Assembly (NCBI GenBank): GCA_025352915.1
Contig: JANXSA010000306.1
Coordinates: 1 to 5,478 of the forward strand
DNA: 5,478 nt
From: Rhodospirillales bacterium
Lineage (GTDB): Bacteria; Pseudomonadota; Alphaproteobacteria; Acetobacterales; Acetobacteraceae
Direction of reading: 5' to 3'
Shown: positions 1 through 5,462 of the stretch, piece by piece
Numbering within the stretch: position 1 is the stretch's first letter
How the letters are laid out: each line of letters opens with the position of its first letter
Made by a program: the position numbers and the translations under genes
The notes under the pieces: model-generated
Database searches by the model: none
What the model saw: the letters and a program-made list of their open reading frames with translations, nothing else
What the model was told of the DNA's origin: nothing

Positions 1-548
1 AGCGCCGAGGCCGTCGGGTGATCGCCCATGCCGGCCACCGAGCGCGCGGGCATGGCGGTGCTGTCCGGCCGCACCTGGTCCATCAGGCCGGAGCGCGCCC
101 AATAGGCGGTGGTGTCAAAGCCGGTCTTGTCCGCCTCCGGCCCGGACTCGCCATAGGCGGTGAGCGAGGCATAGATCAGGCGCGGGTATTTCGCGGCGAA
201 ATCGGCATAGCGCACCCCCAGCCGCGCCCGCACCGGCAGGGGAAAATTGGTCACGAACACATCGGCCTGGGACACCAGCCGCTCCAGCACCGCGCGGCCA
301 TCCGGCGCCTTGAGGTCCAGCGCCAGGCCGCGCTTGCTGCGGCTGTCCATCAGCCAGGCATAATCGATGCCGGGATTGGGCGCGCCGGGCCGGGTGTGAA
401 GCTGGCGATAGGGATCGCCGGCGCCGGGCGGCTCGATCTTGATCACATCGGCGCCGTGATCGGCCAGGATGGTCGCGGCGGCCGGCCCGGCGATGAAGCT
501 GGCGCAGTCGATGACCTTGAGGCCGGCGAAAAGCGGGGCTTCGGTCAT
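1..548 (-). CDS. Class III CoA-transferase (CaiB/BaiF family), 3' end cut off by the window
   Basis: Reading leftward from ATG 548-546 there is an open frame of 182 codons that runs off the window without a stop. Family members are about 400 residues, so this is roughly the N-terminal 45%. The start MTEAPLFAGLKVIDCASF, followed by AGPAAATILADHGADVIKIE (residues 20-39), is the typical first Rossmann segment. SRSKRGLALDLK (69-80) and ADVFVTNF (95-102) are also family landmarks. GMGDHPTA (173-180) contains Asp176, which lines up with the catalytic Asp169 of formyl-CoA transferase that forms the acyl-anhydride intermediate. The family moves CoA from an acyl-CoA donor to a carboxylic acid in the cytoplasm; the substrates here are unknown. 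A GGAG (560-557) lies 8 nt before the start. The ATG overlaps the stop of the upstream FAH gene (ATGA, 548-545), so the two are probably one translationally coupled operon. A racemase of the same fold (AMACR type) is a less likely alternative. Confidence 0.9.
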   Translation of the reverse strand, partial: MTEAPLFAGLKVIDCASFIAGPAAATILADHGADVIKIEPPGAGDPYRQLHTRPGAPNPGIDYAWLMDSRSKRGLALDLKAPDGRAVLERLVSQADVFVTNFPLPVRARLGVRYADFAAKYPRLIYASLTAYGESGPEADKTGFDTTAYWARSGLMDQVRPDSTAMPARSVAGMGDHPTASA

Positions 549-1333
549 GCTGGCGTCTCCGTCGGCGCGAAGGGATTGCGCAAGGTGCCGATGCCGTCGA
601 CGGCGACCTCGACGATCATGCCCGGCCGCATCGGCAGCGCGCCGACCGAGGTGCCGCAGGCGATAAGGTCGCCGGGCTCCAAGGTCATCTCGCGGCTCAG
701 CAACGCGACGATGACAGCGGGCGGCAGGATCATGTCGCTCAGCGGATAGTTCTGGCGCTCGCGGCCGTTGAGCAGGACGCGGACGCGGGCACTGGCGGGG
801 TCGATCGCGGTTTCGATACAGGGTCCGACCGGCCCGAAACTGTCCGGCGACTTGGCCCGCGCCCATTGGGGAAAGGCGGGATCGGCGGTGAGGATGTCGG
901 TGGCGGTGACATCGTTGACGCAGGTGTAGCCGAAGATCGCAGCGGCGCCCGCGGCCGGATCGGCGTTGGCAACCCGGCCGCCGATGACAATGCCGAGCTC
1001 GCCCTCATAGATCACCCGGCCGGTGTAGCTGGCGGGCGGACGGATCGGCACATCGGGGCCGATGATGGCGCTGGGTGACTTCAGGAAATACAGCGGCTCG
1101 GCCGGAATGGTATTGCCCTGCTTGGCCGCCAGTTCGAAAAAATTGTTCCATAGCCCGATGAACTTGCCGGGGCGCAGCGGCGCGCGCAGATGGACGGCGC
1201 CGGCCGGCACGACCTCGCCGGTGGGTGTCGGGCGGTCGAACATGTCGCCGCGGTGGATCGCCACCGACCCGTCTTCGGCCATCATGCCGAATGCCTCGCC
1301 CCCGCCATGCGCCAGCCGCACCCATTTCGCCAT
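545..1333 (-). CDS. Fumarylacetoacetate hydrolase (FAH) family protein
   Basis: A 262-residue protein, the usual size for the short FAH family (fumarylpyruvate/acylpyruvate hydrolases, 2-hydroxyhepta-2,4-diene-1,7-dioate isomerases, oxopentenoate hydratases). The N-terminal ~50 residues form the small cap domain. PGKFIGLWNNF (55-65) opens the catalytic domain and YFLKSPSAIIGP (82-93) is a hallmark. The divalent metal (Mg/Mn) is probably bound by Glu110 and Glu112 (YEGELG) and Asp141 (VNDVTATD). RAKSPDSFGPVGP (159-171) carries the conserved Lys161, and GDLIACGTSVG (221-231) is the C-terminal strand-loop. The family cleaves C-C bonds in, or isomerises or hydrates, oxo-acids from ring or diacid breakdown; the exact reaction cannot be told. 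The ATG at 1333-1331 is supported by GGGAG (1347-1343) 9 nt upstream. Its stop overlaps the CoA-transferase start by 4 bases. It is divergent from the carboxyltransferase gene. Confidence 0.92.
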   Translation of the reverse strand: MAKWVRLAHGGGEAFGMMAEDGSVAIHRGDMFDRPTPTGEVVPAGAVHLRAPLRPGKFIGLWNNFFELAAKQGNTIPAEPLYFLKSPSAIIGPDVPIRPPASYTGRVIYEGELGIVIGGRVANADPAAGAAAIFGYTCVNDVTATDILTADPAFPQWARAKSPDSFGPVGPCIETAIDPASARVRVLLNGRERQNYPLSDMILPPAVIVALLSREMTLEPGDLIACGTSVGALPMRPGMIVEVAVDGIGTLRNPFAPTETPA

Positions 1334-1370
1334 CCGCGACGTCTCCCGTTTCCCGCCGCAAGCTTAACGG

Positions 1371-1390
1371 CATTGCGGCGCGCGGCAATG
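1371..1390. repeat. Inverted repeat CATTGC-N8-GCAATG, possible operator
   Basis: Perfect 6-bp arms, CATTGC at 1371-1376 and GCAATG at 1385-1390, with an 8-bp GC spacer. It sits near the middle of the divergent intergenic region, where a shared regulator would be expected. Short arms can arise by chance, and the regulator is not in the window. Confidence 0.35.
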
Positions 1391-1409
1391 TCGTTGGCGC
1401 GATGTTGCC
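1384..1409. repeat. Imperfect inverted repeat GGCAATGTC-N8-GATGTTGCC, possible operator
   Basis: Left arm 1384-1392 and right arm 1401-1409 pair at 7 of 9 positions around an 8-bp spacer. It shares its left arm with the CATTGC/GCAATG dyad, giving three related half-sites (GCAAT type) in 39 bp, a pattern seen at some transcription factor sites. This is a sequence observation; binding is inference. Confidence 0.35.
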
Positions 1410-1444
1410 TTGGCGCGCTGATGCTTCATCATGGCCGCAAAGAC

Positions 1445-1450
1445 GGAGGA
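1445..1450 (+). promoter_or_regulatory. Ribosome binding site GGAGGA fixing the carboxyltransferase start
   Basis: GGAGGA is a near-perfect Shine-Dalgarno sequence 7 nt before ATG 1458. It lies inside the extra codons that would be translated if the in-frame ATG at 1431 were the start. It therefore argues for 1458. Confidence 0.85.
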
Positions 1451-1457
1451 ACGAGAC

Positions 1458-3017
1458 ATGACCTGGCAGCCCGAACTCGACGAACTGCGCCGCCGCGAAG
1501 CCCTGGCTCATCAGATGGGCGGCGCGGACAAGGTCAAGCGCCAGCATGACGGCGGCCGGCTGACGGTGCGCGAACGCATCGACGGCGTGCTCGATCGCGG
1601 CAGCTTCCACGAGATCGGCGCCATCGCCGGCAAGGCGCAGTACGACGCCGACGGGCAATTGCTGGAGCTGACGCCGTCGAACTGCGTGTTCGGGCGCGGC
1701 CAGGTCGATGGCCGCCCGGTGGTGGTGGTGGGCGACGACTTCACCGTGCGCGGCGGCTCGGCCGACGCCACCATCAAGGCCAAGCCGATCATGGCCGAAA
1801 AAATGGCCGCCCAATTCCGCCTGCCGATCATCCGCATCATCGAAGGCTCGGGCGGCGGCGGCTCGGTGAAGACCATCGAGACCACCGGGCGGGCCAACCT
1901 GCCGGGCGGCGTCGGAGGCACCGAAGGGTTCTTCCTGGCCACCGACAACCTCTCGCAAGTGCCGGTGGTCGGCCTCGGCCTGGGCTCGGTGGCCGGGCTG
2001 GGCGCGGCGCGGCTGGCGGCAACGCATTACTCGCTGATGACCAAGGGCACCTCGGCAATGTTCGTGGCGGGACCGCCAGTGGTGAACGCGCTCGGGCACA
2101 ACGTCACCAAGCAGGAACTGGGTGGTTGGGAAATCCAGACCCGCGCCGGCGGCGTCGATGATGCCGTCGATACCGAGGAAGAAGCCTTCGATCGGGCGCG
2201 AAAATTCCTGTCCTACCTGCCGTCCAGCGTGCACGGCGTGCCGCCAGTCACGCCCTGCACCGACGACACCGAGCGGCGCGACGAAAAGCTGATGAACATC
2301 ATCCCGCGCGATCGCCGCAAGGTGTACAAGATGCGCACCATCATCGACACCGTGGTCGATGCCGGCAGCTTCTTCGAGATGGGGCGCAATTTTGGCCGCC
2401 CGGTCATCACCGGACTGGCCCGGCTGGGCGGCCATCCCGTGGCGCTGATGGCCAGCGACCCGCTGCATTATGCCGGCGCCTGGACCGCCGATGCCTGCCA
2501 GAAAGTGGTGCGCTTCGTCGACCTGGCCGAGACTTTCCATCTCCCGGTCGTCTACCTGATGGACTGCCCGGGCTTCCTGATCGGGGTCGAGGCCGAGCGC
2601 ACCGCGGTGATCCGCCACGGCGTGCGGGCGATGGCGGCGATGAACCAGACCACGGTGCCGTGGTGCACCATGGTGATCCGCAGCGCATTCGGCGTGGCCG
2701 GCGCGGTGCACGCCCCTGCCGGCCGGCTGGCGCTGCGCTACGCCTGGCTGTCGGGCTGGTGGGGCTCGCTGCCGCTGGAGGGCGGGATCGAGGCTGCCTA
2801 TCGCGCGGACATCAACGCGGCGGAAGACCCGGTGGCAAAGCTGCGCGAGATCGAGGACCGGCTGAACAAGCTGCGCTCGCCGTTCCGCACCGCGGAGACC
2901 TTCCAGGTCGAGGAGATCGTCGACCCGCGCGACACCCGCCGCCTGTTATGCGAGTTCGCCCGCCTGGCCGAGCCGCTGCGCACCCCGGGACGGCCGGCGC
3001 TGTCGACACGGCCGTAG
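1458..3017 (+). CDS. Acyl-CoA carboxylase, carboxyltransferase (beta) subunit
   Basis: A 519-residue protein, the normal size of PccB/MccB-type subunits of biotin-dependent acyl-CoA carboxylases, which move CO2 from carboxybiotin to an acyl-CoA. Two crotonase-fold halves are visible. The N-half has LTPSNCVFGRGQVDGRPVVV (71-90), DDFTVRGGSAD (93-103), SAMFVAGPPVV (199-209), VTKQELGG (216-223) and FLSYLP (250-255). The C-half has GRPVITGLARLGGHPVAL (313-330), LMDCPGFLIG (367-376; usually DTPGFLPG), IRSAFGVAGAVHAP (407-420), LEGGIEAAYR (440-449) and EEIVDPRDTR (485-494). The first oxyanion loop reads GSGGGGSVKTIE (130-141) where common members have SGGARIQEG, so this is a divergent subgroup and the substrate cannot be assigned. 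No biotin carboxylase or biotin carrier is encoded here; the partner must be elsewhere. The start is fixed by GGAGGA at 1445-1450; an in-frame ATG at 1431 would add 9 residues. It is divergent from the FAH/CoA-transferase operon. Confidence 0.93.
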   Translation: MTWQPELDELRRREALAHQMGGADKVKRQHDGGRLTVRERIDGVLDRGSFHEIGAIAGKAQYDADGQLLELTPSNCVFGRGQVDGRPVVVVGDDFTVRGGSADATIKAKPIMAEKMAAQFRLPIIRIIEGSGGGGSVKTIETTGRANLPGGVGGTEGFFLATDNLSQVPVVGLGLGSVAGLGAARLAATHYSLMTKGTSAMFVAGPPVVNALGHNVTKQELGGWEIQTRAGGVDDAVDTEEEAFDRARKFLSYLPSSVHGVPPVTPCTDDTERRDEKLMNIIPRDRRKVYKMRTIIDTVVDAGSFFEMGRNFGRPVITGLARLGGHPVALMASDPLHYAGAWTADACQKVVRFVDLAETFHLPVVYLMDCPGFLIGVEAERTAVIRHGVRAMAAMNQTTVPWCTMVIRSAFGVAGAVHAPAGRLALRYAWLSGWWGSLPLEGGIEAAYRADINAAEDPVAKLREIEDRLNKLRSPFRTAETFQVEEIVDPRDTRRLLCEFARLAEPLRTPGRPALSTRP

Positions 3018-3032
3018 TTCCTGGGGTGATCG

Positions 3033-3058
3033 CCGGCCGCGATTGGTGCCGCGGCCGG
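3033..3058 (+). terminator. GC-rich hairpin after the carboxyltransferase gene, terminator-like
   Basis: Perfect 9-bp inverted repeat: CCGGCCGCG at 3033-3041 and CGCGGCCGG at 3050-3058, with an 8-nt loop. It begins 15 nt after the TAG stop at 3015-3017. No T-run follows on the plus strand, so it is not a textbook intrinsic terminator. It may act as an mRNA 3'-end stabiliser or a weak terminator. Confidence 0.5.
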
Positions 3059-3111
3059 GTGTATGGGATAAGCGGCCGGTCGATACCCCGCCCTCTCCCC
3101 TTTACAGGCTG

Positions 3112-3228
3112 ATGCAGCTGGCTCTTTCCGCCGCCGTTCCGTCGCATCTCGTCCGTTGGCTCTGGCTGCCGGCGGGCGTGACGCCGATGGCAGCGGGACC
3201 GGACTTCCTGTTGCTGCGGATCGACTAG
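3112..3228 (+). CDS. Possible small ORF (38 codons) just ahead of the oxidoreductase gene
   Basis: ATG 3112 to TAG 3226-3228 would encode 38 residues beginning MQLALSAAVPSHLVRWLWLP and ending DFLLLRID. The protein is not recognised. In favour: 31 of 38 codons end in G or C, and the stop lies 2 bp before the next ATG, which has no good Shine-Dalgarno of its own, so coupling would make sense. Against: only a weak AGG before the start, a very short length, and a high-GC setting where chance ORFs are common. It could be a leader peptide or the tail of a decayed gene. Around it, the gap 3018-3230 holds the hairpin above and a poor promoter-like pair (TTGGTG 3043, GATAAG 3067), nothing firmer. Confidence 0.25.
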   Translation: MQLALSAAVPSHLVRWLWLPAGVTPMAAGPDFLLLRID

Positions 3229-3230
3229 CG

Positions 3231-4331
3231 ATGGCCGAGCCCCAGGCCCTGGTGATCGGCGGCGGCTTCTACGGCTGTTGCCTGGCCATCCATCTGCGCC
3301 GGCACTTCGATCGCGTGCTGCTGGTGGACGAGGCGGACGGGTTGTTGTCGCGCGCCTCGCGGGTGAATCAGGCGAGGCTGCACAACGGCTATCACTACCC
3401 GCGCAGCTTCCTCACCGCCGCACGCAGCCGCAGCAATCTCGACGTATTTCGCCGCGCATTTCCAACCGGCGTGTTCGATGATTTCCGCCATCTCTACGCC
3501 ATCGCCCGCAGCGACTCCAAAGTCGGCTTCCGCCATTTCGAGCGCTTCGCCGCCGCCATCGGCGCCAGCCTCGGCCCGGCCAGCGAGGAAGATCGCCGGC
3601 TCTTCGAACCCCGCCTGATCGAGGCGGTCTACGAAGTGGTCGAGCCAGCCTTCAACGTGCGCGCCCTGCGTGATTTCCTCACCGCCCGGCTGATCGAGAC
3701 CGGCGTCGATGTGCGCACCAACACAAGCGTGGCCAGCCTGGCACCGTGCCCCGCTGGCGTGCTGGTGACACTGGCCGATGGCAGCACGGTCCAGGCCGGC
3801 TGGGTGTTCAACTGCACCTATGCCGCCCTCAACCGCGTGGTGCCCGAGCCGGCGGAAATGCGCCCGCGCCTGGTGCACCAGCTGACCGAGATCGCCCTGA
3901 TCGCGCCGCCGCCGGCGCTGCGTCATATCGGCATCACCGTGATGGACGGGCCGTTCTTCTCCACCATGCCGTTCCCGTCCGAGGGCCTGCATTCGCTGAC
4001 CCATGTGCGCTATACCCCGCAAATGTCCTGGCCCGAAGCATCGGCTCCCGAACGCGACCCGAACAGCGTGCTGCGGACGTTGCCGCCGTCGCGCTTCGCC
4101 TGGATGATGCGCGACGCGCGGCGCTATGTCCCGGTGCTGGAAGACGCGGTGCATGTGCGCTCGCTGTTCGACATCAAGACGCTGGCCGACGGCACCCAGG
4201 GCGATGACGCCCGCCCGATCCTCTACCATCGCGACGCCGTCGCACCGCGCCTGGTCTCGATCCTCGGCAGCAAGCTGGACAACATCTTCGACGTCTACGA
4301 CTACGTCGATGCAACACTGGAGCGGGCATGA
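3231..4331 (+). CDS. FAD-dependent oxidoreductase (DAO fold)
   Basis: A 366-residue protein with an N-terminal FAD-binding Rossmann motif: ALVIGGGFYG (6-15; Gly10-x-Gly12-x-x-Gly15), then the end of strand 2 at LLVDEADG (30-37) with an acidic residue for the FAD ribose. SRVNQARLHNGYHYPRS (43-59) is a strong signature of a DAO subgroup that I associate with polysaccharide gene clusters. WVFNCTYAALN (191-201) and the C-terminal LGSKLDNIFDVYDYVD (345-360) fit the second FAD-contacting strand and cap. There is no signal peptide or membrane segment, so it is cytoplasmic. It probably oxidises a C-N or C-O bond on a small or sugar-like substrate, which is not identifiable. ATG 3231 is chosen because the flavin motif follows at once; a TTG at 3156 in frame would add 25 residues unlike the family. 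Its TGA overlaps the glycosyltransferase ATG (ATGA, 4328-4331), which implies a joint pathway. Confidence 0.88.
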   Translation: MAEPQALVIGGGFYGCCLAIHLRRHFDRVLLVDEADGLLSRASRVNQARLHNGYHYPRSFLTAARSRSNLDVFRRAFPTGVFDDFRHLYAIARSDSKVGFRHFERFAAAIGASLGPASEEDRRLFEPRLIEAVYEVVEPAFNVRALRDFLTARLIETGVDVRTNTSVASLAPCPAGVLVTLADGSTVQAGWVFNCTYAALNRVVPEPAEMRPRLVHQLTEIALIAPPPALRHIGITVMDGPFFSTMPFPSEGLHSLTHVRYTPQMSWPEASAPERDPNSVLRTLPPSRFAWMMRDARRYVPVLEDAVHVRSLFDIKTLADGTQGDDARPILYHRDAVAPRLVSILGSKLDNIFDVYDYVDATLERA

Positions 4332-5377
4332 GGACGCACGACATCTTCGTCTCCGCGGTGATGCGGGTGCGCGACGCCGAGGACGTGATCGGCCCGGCCC
4401 TGGAGCGCCTGTCCGCCGTGATGGAGGGCGCCTTCGGCTATTACGAGATCATCATCGTCGATGACGGCTCCAGCGACGCGACGCTGGCGCGCATCGCCGA
4501 CGTGCAGTCGCGGGCCCGCAACATCCAGCTTTACGCGCTGTCGCGCCGCCGTGGCGACAACATCGCGCTGACCGCCGGACTGGACCACGCCATCGGCGAC
4601 ATGATCGTCATGCTCGACCCGCGCCTCGACCCGCCGGAGCTGATCCCGCAGATGGTCGAGCGCGCGCTCGACGGCGTCGACATCGTCTACGCCCTGCCGC
4701 GCGAGCGCCTGCAAAGCCGAGGCCTGGCCAACCTCGCCGTGCGCGGCTTCGTCGCCGCCCTGTCGCGGCTGAACAATGTCGATGCGCCACAGGCGATGTC
4801 GAGCTACCGGCTGCTCAACCGCACCGTGCTGAACTACATGCTGGAAGCCGTCGACCGCCACCGCTCGCTGATGTTCCTGCCGGCGCTGTCCGGCTACCCC
4901 TACGCCACCATCGACTATGACCGGCTCGGCAACACCACCGGCACCGCGCCAACCGGCGAACGCATGGCCAAGGCGCTGGACCTGGTGTTCTCCACCTCGG
5001 CCCGGCCACTGCGCATCATCACCCTGATGTCCCTGGGCATCAGCGTGCTCTCGCTGCTTTACGCACTTTATTCAGTGCTGATCTTCGTCGTGCGCGACGA
5101 CGTCGCCCGCGGCTGGACCTCGCTCAGCCTGCAAATCTCCGGCCTGTTCTTCCTGGTCTGCATCATCCTGGCGGTGATGAGCGAATACATCCTGCAAATC
5201 CTGGAAGCCACCACCCACCACCCGCGCTACCACATCGCCGCCCAACGCCACAGCACCACCATGGACTACGCCCGAACCCGCAACGTCATCGCCACGGCGC
5301 GCGGGGACGGAGGAAGCAAGGCGGGGGCTTTGCCCCTCGACCCCACCAGGGTCCGAGACCCTGGACCTCGACCATAA
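4328..5377 (+). CDS. Membrane-anchored family 2 glycosyltransferase (GtrB/ArnC/DPM1-like)
   Basis: A 349-residue protein. Residues 1-220 form a GT-A domain: EIIIVDDGSSDATL (40-53) with the nucleotide-binding Asp45-Asp46, then ALTAGLDHAIGD (80-91) and MLDPRLDPPELI (95-106), the position of the DxD metal motif. SSYRLLNRTV (158-167) and DRHRSLMFLPALSGY (176-190) match the acceptor-side region. Two hydrophobic helices follow, about 228-256 and 265-292, ending in SEYILQILEATTHHPRYHI, the usual end of GtrB-type enzymes. Such enzymes transfer sugar from a nucleotide to polyprenyl phosphate at the inner membrane face. Oddities: the usual DADLQDPPE reads DPRLDPPE (Arg99 in place of the second Asp, one residue shorter), and the VYN motif near the N-terminus is VMRVRD. 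About 25 C-terminal residues come from a palindromic DNA repeat. GGAG (4319-4322) lies 5 nt before the start inside the oxidoreductase gene. An inactive or unusual-donor enzyme is possible. Confidence 0.88.
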   Translation: MRTHDIFVSAVMRVRDAEDVIGPALERLSAVMEGAFGYYEIIIVDDGSSDATLARIADVQSRARNIQLYALSRRRGDNIALTAGLDHAIGDMIVMLDPRLDPPELIPQMVERALDGVDIVYALPRERLQSRGLANLAVRGFVAALSRLNNVDAPQAMSSYRLLNRTVLNYMLEAVDRHRSLMFLPALSGYPYATIDYDRLGNTTGTAPTGERMAKALDLVFSTSARPLRIITLMSLGISVLSLLYALYSVLIFVVRDDVARGWTSLSLQISGLFFLVCIILAVMSEYILQILEATTHHPRYHIAAQRHSTTMDYARTRNVIATARGDGGSKAGALPLDPTRVRDPGPRP

Positions 5378-5440
5378 GCGCCTTCACGGAAGGGGGTCTG
5401 GGGCCTCAGGCCCCAGCGGGTCCAGGGCAGAGCCCTGGCC
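5321..5440. repeat. GC-rich palindromic repeat cluster (REP/BIME-like)
   Basis: Four perfect hairpins with 3-nt loops occur in 118 bp. They are GGGGC/GCCCC (5324-5336), CCAGGGTC/GACCCTGG (5346-5364), CTGGGGCC/GGCCCCAG (5398-5416) and CCAGGGC/GCCCTGG (5422-5438). CCCTGGACC (5359-5367) is also a perfect inverted match to GGTCCAGGG (5419-5427), and CCAGGG (5346-5351) to CCCTGG (5433-5438), so the whole block can fold back on itself. The two halves carry the same two module types in inverted orientation but in swapped order. This resembles dispersed intergenic palindromes of GC-rich alphaproteobacteria (recalled, not searched). The left half overlaps the 3' end of the glycosyltransferase gene. 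Confidence 0.75.
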
Positions 5441-5450
5441 TTCCTTACTT
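5398..5450 (+). terminator. Tandem hairpins after the glycosyltransferase gene, likely terminator
   Basis: Two perfect hairpins (8-bp stem 5398-5416, 7-bp stem 5422-5438) lie 20-60 nt after the TAA stop. A pyrimidine-rich stretch with scattered T (5439-5451) follows. That is compatible with rho-independent termination, though the T-run is broken by C and A. The same DNA is part of the palindromic repeat, so termination may be a secondary role. Confidence 0.5.
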
Positions 5451-5462
5451 CGCCCGCACGAT

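Larger units (their letters stand above)
1334..1457. promoter_or_regulatory. Divergent intergenic region between FAH and carboxyltransferase genes
   Basis: This 124-bp gap separates two divergently transcribed genes and so should hold both promoters. No convincing -35/-10 pair was found on either strand. TTGCCG and TTGGCG boxes exist but lack good -10 partners at normal spacing. It contains ribosome binding sites for both flanking genes and two overlapping inverted repeats (listed separately). Shared regulation of the two transcription units is inferred from the layout. Confidence 0.6.

Noticed and set aside
18..749. 243-codon plus-strand open frame across the CoA-transferase and FAH genes
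   Set aside because: Gly/Arg/Ala/His-rich translation, spans the junction of two well-supported minus-strand genes, no ribosome site.
1431..1457. Upstream in-frame ATG for the carboxyltransferase gene
   Set aside because: The GGAGGA Shine-Dalgarno lies between this ATG and 1458 at ideal spacing for 1458, and the extra residues do not resemble the family N-terminus.
1005..2711. 568-codon open frame on the minus strand opposite the carboxyltransferase gene
   Set aside because: Its translation is rich in His, Arg, Ala and Gly with no domain; it mirrors the codon bias of a clearly real gene on the plus strand and runs into the FAH gene. High-GC antisense shadow.
3043..3072. Promoter TTGGTG-N18-GATAAG before the oxidoreductase gene
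   Set aside because: Only partial matches to both boxes and it overlaps the terminator-like hairpin; too weak to list as a promoter.
3156..3230. Upstream in-frame TTG start for the oxidoreductase
   Set aside because: Would put 25 Gly/Ala/Asp-rich residues before the FAD-binding strand, which normally starts within the first few residues; no ribosome site supports it.
3225..4229. 334-codon minus-strand open frame opposite the oxidoreductase gene
   Set aside because: Compositionally biased translation with no recognisable motif, fully covered by a gene with strong FAD-binding signatures.
4301..4861. 186-codon minus-strand open frame opposite the glycosyltransferase gene
   Set aside because: No domain; shadow of a gene with clear GT2 motifs and membrane helices.
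5321..5440. CRISPR array
   Set aside because: The repeats are short palindromes of differing sequence without regular spacers or a constant repeat unit.
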